In this document: piece by piece, positions 12,777 through 14,041 of the stretch
How positions within the stretch are numbered: position 1 is the first letter of the stretch
How the letters are laid out: each line of letters starts with the position of its first letter
DNA from: MB1-2 sp046566065
GTDB lineage: Bacteria > Actinomycetota > CADDZG01 > WHSQ01
Direction of reading: 5' to 3'
NCBI GenBank assembly: GCA_046566065.1
Contig: JBKHXK010000048.1
Location: 1 to 14,041 of the forward strand
DNA: 14,041 nt
Program-made: the position numbers and the translations under genes
The notes under the pieces: generated by a model
What the model was told of the DNA's origin: nothing
Databases searched by the model: none
Seen by the model: only the letters and a program-made list of their open reading frames with translations

Positions 12777-13475
12777 ATGACTGAAAGCCTCTCTAAATCC
12801 GATCGCGAGACCCTGAAAGCCATCTACCGGCTGACGAAGGGCGACATAGGGGCCCACACGGGCGAGCTGGCCGAGGCCATGGGCGTGGTCCCGGGCACGG
12901 CTACGGCCGCGGTCAAACGGCTGGCCGAGCGGGGCCTGGTCGACCACCGCCCCTATAAAGGGGTGGAGCTCACCTCCAGCGGGCGCCGGGTGGCGATCGG
13001 GGCGATCCGCCGCCACCGCATCGTCGAGCGGTTCCTCTCGGACATGCTCGGCTACGCCTGGAACGAAGCCGACCGTCTCGCCGGCGCCTTCGAGCACGAC
13101 CTCCCCCAAGAGGTCGAGGACCGGATGTTCGTGGCCATGGACCGGCCCGCGACCTGCCCCCACGGGTTCCTGATCCCCGAGCCGGACGTGTCCGAGATCC
13201 CCGACATGCCTCCTCTATATGCGCTCGAGCCCGGGGACATCGCGGAGGTGGCCGTGCCGGGTTCGACCGGCGTCGACCTCGTTGAGTTCTTGGATCAGCT
13301 GGGCCTCCGTCCCGGGGTCCAGATCCAGGTGAAAGAGAAGCATCCCTTCGACGGACCGATCGTGCTCACCGTCGAGGGGGCCGAACGAACGGTTTCACAG
13401 CGCGTCGCAACACAGATCTACGTAAGGAAGCAGACAGAGAAGCGAACCACCAAGCGAAGGGAGAGATCTGCATGA
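12777..13475 (+). CDS. DtxR/MntR-family metal-dependent transcriptional regulator
   Basis: The protein has 232 residues. The N-terminal winged helix-turn-helix spans about 8-70 (HTGELAEAMGVVPGTATAAVKRLAERGLV, then wing YKGVELTSSGRR). The dimerisation and metal-binding domain spans about 71-140, with RRHRIVERFL (His80, Glu84) and FEHDLPQEVEDRM (Glu106, His107). A FeoA/SH3-like C-terminal domain spans about 148-215. The position of DtxR Cys102 / MntR Glu99 appears to be Gly103, and DtxR Met10 appears to be Glu11, so the metal site is atypical. CPHG at 127-130 is a further possible ligand. The C-terminus is Lys/Arg-rich. No Shine-Dalgarno precedes the ATG. The stop overlaps the hppA start as ATGA, so the regulator is made together with the pyrophosphatase. 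Metal and targets are not known. Confidence 0.94.
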   Translation: MTESLSKSDRETLKAIYRLTKGDIGAHTGELAEAMGVVPGTATAAVKRLAERGLVDHRPYKGVELTSSGRRVAIGAIRRHRIVERFLSDMLGYAWNEADRLAGAFEHDLPQEVEDRMFVAMDRPATCPHGFLIPEPDVSEIPDMPPLYALEPGDIAEVAVPGSTGVDLVEFLDQLGLRPGVQIQVKEKHPFDGPIVLTVEGAERTVSQRVATQIYVRKQTEKRTTKRRERSA

Positions 13476-14041
13476 ACCACCTGCTACTTGCTGCGGAGGG
13501 GGGTTATCAGGAGTTCGAGTTGGGCGGCACGGAGTTCTTCTGGCTGTTCTTCTCGGCTGCTGCGGCCGTCCTCGCGATCATCGTGGGCTTCCAGCTCATG
13601 CGCGGCGTCCTGGCATCGGATCAGGGCACCGCGAAGATGCAAGAGATCGCCGGCGCGATCCAAGAGGGCGCCATGGCCTACCTGCGTCGTCAGTTCAAGA
13701 CGATCGCACTGATCCTGATCCCACTCACGCTCGTCGTGTTCTTCACATCTACGGCCGTGATGAAGCCGGACGAGACCGAGGCCCTGAGCTTCGTCGAGTC
13801 CGGCGTATTCAGGACCCTCGCGTTCCTGGCGGGCTGCCTGATGTCCGGTCTCACCGGTTTCATCGGGATGGGCCTCGCGGTGCGTGGGAACGTGCGCACC
13901 GCCGCGGCCGCTCGTTCCGGCTCGCTGCCGGCCGCTCTGAAGGTCGCCTTCCGCACCGGTGGTGTGGCGGGCATGTTCACGGTGGGCCTTGGTCTCCTCG
14001 GTGCCACGCTGATCATCCTGGCGTTCCAGAACACCAGCTCG
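13472..14041 (+). CDS. hppA: Membrane-bound pyrophosphatase, N-terminal part (cut by window edge)
   Basis: This ion-translocating pyrophosphatase hydrolyses PPi and pumps H+ (or Na+) across the membrane. The first 190 residues are visible. TM1 is at about 21-42. The family's conserved cytoplasmic segment (QGTAKMQEIAGAIQEGAMAYLRRQ, 51-74) includes the typical IQEGAMAYLRRQ. TM2 is at about 76-95, TM3 at about 113-137, and GLAVRGNVRTAAAARSGSLPAALKVAFRTGGVAG covers the next conserved loop into TM4 (about 165-186). The catalytic DxxxD motifs and the K+-dependence position lie beyond the edge, so ion specificity cannot be told. The ATG at 13472 lies inside the last codons of the DtxR-type gene (ATGA) and has GGGAGAG upstream. 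Full-length members run to about 650-800 residues. Confidence 0.94.
   Translation, partial: MNHLLLAAEGGYQEFELGGTEFFWLFFSAAAAVLAIIVGFQLMRGVLASDQGTAKMQEIAGAIQEGAMAYLRRQFKTIALILIPLTLVVFFTSTAVMKPDETEALSFVESGVFRTLAFLAGCLMSGLTGFIGMGLAVRGNVRTAAAARSGSLPAALKVAFRTGGVAGMFTVGLGLLGATLIILAFQNTSS

Overview
The window comes from a high-GC bacterium, most likely an Actinomycetota member, possibly a deep-branching or uncultured one. I infer this from the strong GC bias at third codon positions, the GTG and TTG starts, and the families present: a DevS/DosS-type sensor kinase, an Ada-AlkA fusion, a CPWC FrnE-type oxidoreductase, a DtxR-type regulator and a membrane pyrophosphatase. No tRNA, rRNA, CRISPR array, insertion sequence or phage gene was seen. 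The DNA is densely coding. The largest gaps are about 180-200 bases (3226-3425, 6025-6209, 11102-11282), and no stretch over 300 bases lacks a gene.

Layout. (1) 1-3225, minus strand: a five-gene operon reading 3225 to 1. It encodes a four-CBS protein, a two-CBS protein, a small receiver-like protein, a second two-CBS protein, and a GAF-HisKA_3 sensor histidine kinase cut by the left edge. The first two junctions are GTGA and ATGA overlaps. The combination of a DevS-like kinase with Hrp1-like CBS proteins recalls the mycobacterial DosR hypoxia regulon. (2) 3426-3641, plus strand: an unrecognised 71-residue protein with a textbook Shine-Dalgarno sequence, divergent from the CBS operon. (3) 3656-6024, minus strand: a ZIP-family metal transporter, an unrecognised multi-pass membrane protein and a RibD-C/dihydrofolate-reductase-like protein. 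(4) 6210-7709, plus strand: a secreted calcium-binding RTX-repeat protein starting at TTG.

(5) 7798-11101: a DNA-alkylation repair island. A plus-strand pair, ada-alkA fusion and ogt, overlaps by ATGA. A minus-strand pair, a FrnE-like DsbA-family protein and tag, converges on it, and tag overlaps the ogt 3' end by 35 bases. Together the three repair genes cover phosphotriesters, N3-alkylpurines and O6-alkylguanine. (6) 11283-11693, plus strand: a stand-alone receiver-domain response regulator. (7) 11709-12683, minus strand: a PLP-dependent threonine/serine dehydratase. (8) 12777 to the right edge, plus strand: a DtxR-family metalloregulator coupled by an ATGA overlap to the N-terminal part of a membrane pyrophosphatase (hppA), with a candidate operator over the regulator's transcription start.

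The most unusual arrangements are the eight-CBS-domain operon ending in a sensor kinase and the DtxR-hppA coupling. Family calls rest on motifs read by eye. No database search was possible.
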